A stretch of 64,000 bases of DNA, taken from the NCBI GenBank assembly GCA_965276955.1, contig CBDIBP010000031.1:141882-205881 (forward strand), written 5' to 3'. Shown here piece by piece: positions 60,982-64,000 of this stretch (within the stretch, counting starts at the first letter, position 1; each line of letters opens with the position of its first letter). A program made the position numbers and the translations under genes. The notes beneath the pieces were generated by a model, which had not been told where the DNA came from, did no database searches, and worked only from the letters and a program-made list of their open reading frames with translations. Source of the DNA: JABDEZ01 sp965276955 (GTDB lineage: Bacteria; Bacteroidota; Bacteroidia; Chitinophagales; Chitinophagaceae).

Positions 60982-62877
60982 TTATTTTACTTCTTCGTAT
61001 TCTGCATCGGCTACACCATCGTTAGCGTTACCAGCGTTCTCATGCTGTGGTTCCTGACCTGCTGCACCCTGGTTGCCTGCGGCGTACATATGTTCGCTTG
61101 CGGCGGTCCAAGCTGCATTCAGTTCTTCTTCGATCTTGTCTATGTTGTCCAGAGCTTCTGAAGCGTGTGCTTCCTTCAACTTACCAACAGCGGTTTCGAT
61201 AGCTGCTTTTTTATCAGCAGGTATTTTATCACCGTATTCTTTCAGTTGTTTTTCAGTAGTGAAGATGAGGCTGTCAGCCTTGTTCATTTTCTCTACTTTT
61301 TCGCGTACTATCTTGTCAGCAGCTTCGTTGATCTTAGCCTCATTCTTCATGCGCTCGATCTCTTCTTTGCTCAGACCGCTACCAGCTTCGATGCGAATGT
61401 TCTGCTGTTTGCCGGTGCCTTTGTCTTTTGCAGCTACGTGCAATATACCGTTAGCATCGATATCGAATATCACCTCAACCTGCGGAACGCCGCGCGGTGC
61501 CGGTGGTATACCATCGAGTATGAAACGACCCAGTGTTTTATTGTCTTTAGCCATTGGGCGCTCACCTTGCAATACGTTGATCTCAACACTTGGCTGGCTA
61601 TCGCTTGCAGTAGAGAATACTTCGCTCTTCTTGGTAGGGATAGTTGTGTTAGACTCTATAAGGCGAGTCATTACACCACCATAAGTTTCGATACCCAGAG
61701 AAAGTGGAGTTACATCAAGCAACAATACATCTTTCACATCACCGCTCAATACACCACCTTGTATAGCAGCACCTACGGCAACTACTTCATCAGGGTTAAC
61801 GCTCTTGTTCGGTTTTTTGCCAAAGAATTTTTCAACTACTTCCTGTATACGAGGGATACGAGTAGAACCACCTACCAGGATGATCTCATCTATCTGGCTG
61901 GTGTTCATAGAAGCATCTTTCAATGCTTTACGGCAAGGCTCCAGCGTACGCTCTACCAGGCTGTCAGACAGTTGCTCGAACTTAGCACGGCTCATTTTAC
62001 GAACCAAGTGCTTAGGCACGCCATCAACTGCAGTGATATAAGGAAGGTTTATTTCAGTTTCCTGTGAAGAAGAAAGCTCGATCTTAGCTTTTTCAGCAGC
62101 TTCTTTCAACCTCTGCCAAGACATTGGATCTTTGCGCAGGTCAATAGCTTCATCGTTCTTGAATTCAGCAGCCAACCAGTCCATGATCACTTTATCAAAG
62201 TCATCACCACCCAGGTGGGTATCACCGTTAGTAGATTTTACTTCGAATACACCATCACCCAATTCAAGGATAGATATATCGAAAGTACCACCACCAAGGT
62301 CAAAAACAGCTATTTTGCTATCCTGTATGCTGTTTGTCAAGGCCATAGGCCAGTGCAGCAGCAGTAGGTTCGTTAATGATACGGCGTACGTTAAGGCCCG
62401 CGATCTCACCGGCTTCCTTAGTAGCCTGGCGCTGCGCATCGTTAAAGTAGGCTGGTACAGTGACTAACTGCTTCGTTCACATCTGTACCCAGGAATTCTT
62501 CTGCGGTCTTCTTCATTTTCTGAAGGATCATGGCAGATATTTCCTGTGGTGTGTACATGCGGCCTGTCAATGTCTACACGTGGGGTATTGTTCTCGCCCT
62601 TTACAATTTTGTAAGAATTGTGAGATATCTCGCCGGTAACTTCGTCGAAACGGCGGCCCATAAAACGTTTTATGGACATGATAGTGTTGGTAGGGTTTGT
62701 GATCGCCTGGCGCTTTGCCGGGTCTCCCACCTTACGCTCGCCGTTCTTCAGGAATGCTACTACCGATGGGGTGGTGCGGCGACCCTCGTCGTTAGCAATT
62801 ACCACCGGCTCATTCCCTTCCATCACAGATACGCAAGAGTTGGTAGTTCCTAAGTCAATGCCAATAATTTTTCCCAT
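60982..62877 (-). CDS. dnaK: Molecular chaperone DnaK, three frameshifts
   Basis: The Hsp70 chaperone, ATP-driven with DnaJ and GrpE. The N-terminal frame (MGKIIGIDLGTTNSCVSVM, then RRTTPSVVAF) runs to about 62565, and the remainder (IAVFDLGGGTFDISILELG, VGGSTRIPRIQEVVE, ending GVADAEYEEVK) starts after about 62335. Between them three single extra bases occur: near 62565 (before RMYTPQEISAMILQKMKK), near 62465 (before VTVPAYFNDAQRQATKEAG) and near 62335 (after AYGLDK, before SIQDSK). Removing one base at each gives an uninterrupted protein of about 631 aa. As the net change is three bases, the outer frames agree. This is most probably a sequence or assembly error, as DnaK should be essential. 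Confidence 0.93.
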
Positions 62878-63081
62878 AATTAATAATTAGTATGTATTTA
62901 ATAGTTTATCTTCTTAGGAGATAATAGACAATAAATATACCAGTAAGTAAACACCAGTAATATTGTCAGTATTTCTGCCAATGTGAAAGATATAGCCGTA
63001 CCTAATAAGGCATTATTGTAATGAAGCTATGGCAACAGATAGCAAAAATGTAGCTGGTACTGCCAAAAACACATTCTATTT

Positions 63082-64000
63082 CTAATAGGTCGTCCCGGTT
63101 ATCTTGCGGTCGGCAAATGCAGGGTTTGCCTTAATGGAGTCGACCGTACGGCCGCCATATATCACTTCACCATTCCTTACTCCTTTGCCAGCAAATAAAC
63201 CAAGCACATTAGACGCAGATACACTGCTCTTAATGTTGGTATAAATAGGTTCTACATCCATACCAGTAAGACCAGTGCCCAAAGTTTGGGTAGCCTGCAT
63301 GTATTTATAATAATCCGTATTTGCAGCATAAAGGAAGAGATCCAAACTATCGAGCTGCCTGGTGACATTTGCAGGTGCAGGTGGCATGGCCCCTAAAAGG
63401 AAGGAATAGAACTGTGAATTACTTGTTTTTATATTGATATTGCCGCTTGTGGGGGTGACTGCACCAATGTTCCAGTCAGCATATTTGTTAACACTGGTGC
63501 TTGTAGATGAATTCTGCTCCACCCATTTCACACGCAATATGCCCTGAACATAAGCTACATTTGACGGCACCTTTGCTGTAACGTTGAAGTAACCGCTAAC
63601 ATGTTCAAAACTTAAACTTTGACCTATTTGATCGATGAGTGGCGAGCCAAAAACTTTTGTAGACTCATCTACCACGGTTGTACTGGCAGAATCCACTTCG
63701 CCAGTGGCCGGGTTTTTAATAACAACTGTATAATTATTTGCCGGATCTAACGCACCGGGAAGCTGATATGCATAATTAGGTGAGGTAAAGAACGCACCTG
63801 TATCTTTTTGCTGACCTACTGTGTTAAGATCGATACGGGAGAGGGTGTATGTAGTTACGTAATTGCCTGTTTGGATATTATTAGCCCTTATGGTGACACT
63901 GAGCTGCGGGTAGAAGCTGGAATCTGACACTTTTGACATGTCGTACGCGCTTAGTGTAGCAGAAAGGAAAGCCTTTTGTATACGGATATAATGTACACTA
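63082..64000 (-). CDS. Secreted or surface protein, N-terminus outside window
   Basis: The frame is open to the window edge: before MSKVSDSSF at 63939 it continues as SVHYIRIQKAFLSATLSAYD, so the gene starts further right. The visible 306 codons contain beta-rich segments (LSVTIRANNIQTGNYVTTYT, YTVVIKNPATGEVDSAS, VQGILRVKWVEQNSST). The organisation recalls DUF4249-like outer-membrane lipoproteins found near TonB-dependent receptors, but I cannot confirm this. The C-terminus shows no T9SS tail. Upstream of dnaK, with 204 bp between; that gap holds no gene. Confidence 0.6.
   Translation of the reverse strand, partial: SVHYIRIQKAFLSATLSAYDMSKVSDSSFYPQLSVTIRANNIQTGNYVTTYTLSRIDLNTVGQQKDTGAFFTSPNYAYQLPGALDPANNYTVVIKNPATGEVDSASTTVVDESTKVFGSPLIDQIGQSLSFEHVSGYFNVTAKVPSNVAYVQGILRVKWVEQNSSTSTSVNKYADWNIGAVTPTSGNINIKTSNSQFYSFLLGAMPPAPANVTRQLDSLDLFLYAANTDYYKYMQATQTLGTGLTGMDVEPIYTNIKSSVSASNVLGLFAGKGVRNGEVIYGGRTVDSIKANPAFADRKITGTTY

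Noticed and set aside
62320..62439. Separate dnaK-like gene starting MRSARLLRKPVRSR
   Set aside because: Those first residues are the DnaK region read in the wrong frame; the true gene begins at 62877.

Overview
The window is a chromosomal segment of a Bacteroidota bacterium, most likely order Chitinophagales (Chitinophagaceae or a close relative). Supporting signs are secreted proteins ending in type A type IX secretion (T9SS) sorting domains, the T9SS regulator PorX, a PorG-like (DUF6089) outer-membrane protein, DUF4836 and DUF3127 family genes, the small PurL plus PurS form of FGAM synthase, starts without Shine-Dalgarno sites, and promoter boxes of the form TAnnTTTG. There is no phage, transposase or CRISPR array.

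Layout. 1-4.6 kb: MoxR ATPase with a partial secreted protein, a small membrane protein, porX, and a GNAT acetyltransferase. 4.6-10.1 kb (minus strand): a T9SS cargo protein, the PorG-like protein, nadK and a POTRA/beta-barrel protein. 10.3-14.5 kb: folB, a propeller lipoprotein with a possible heme site, purL. 14.5-27.2 kb: a block of surface proteins with three very large T9SS-sorted proteins (1,414, 655 and 1,284 aa), a 79-aa PID-CTERM-like protein and a small secreted protein. 27.4-29.5 kb: a polysaccharide synthase/deacetylase pair. 29.5-35.2 kb: kup, folD, queE, uppP and two related membrane proteins. 35.4-40.2 kb: lipoproteins, an S4 RNA-binding protein, a DUF3127 gene and tRNA-His. 40.2-50.3 kb: gyrB, a duplicated SHOCT gene, a CDF transporter, murB with a dipeptide epimerase, a GT39-type transferase and a nitrilase-type amidase. 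50.3-55.5 kb: a gene-free stretch, pssA-purS-rsmI, a MORN-type protein and a histidine kinase. 55.5-64 kb (minus strand): DMP19-like protein, ACMSD-type decarboxylase, thiolase, a Met/Cys PLP lyase, DUF1579 protein, dnaK and a partial secreted protein.

The strongest unexplained signal is regulatory. Three intergenic regions in the surface-protein block (about 14.80, 19.54 and 22.34 kb) each hold four or five GTTA(A) direct repeats spaced 22 bp apart (one step is 23). All lie on the plus strand and all precede a plus-strand secreted-protein gene. This looks like a phased array for a dimeric or oligomeric activator, with LytTR-type or PhoB/OmpR-type spacing, and suggests a small dedicated regulon for these surface proteins, the PID-CTERM-like peptide and perhaps the neighbouring polysaccharide genes.

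A caution on sequence quality: gyrB, dnaK (three events), kup, the DUF3127 gene (four events), a small lipoprotein and a SHOCT paralogue contain single-base frameshifts. Because dnaK and gyrB are essential, most of these are probably consensus errors rather than true gene loss.
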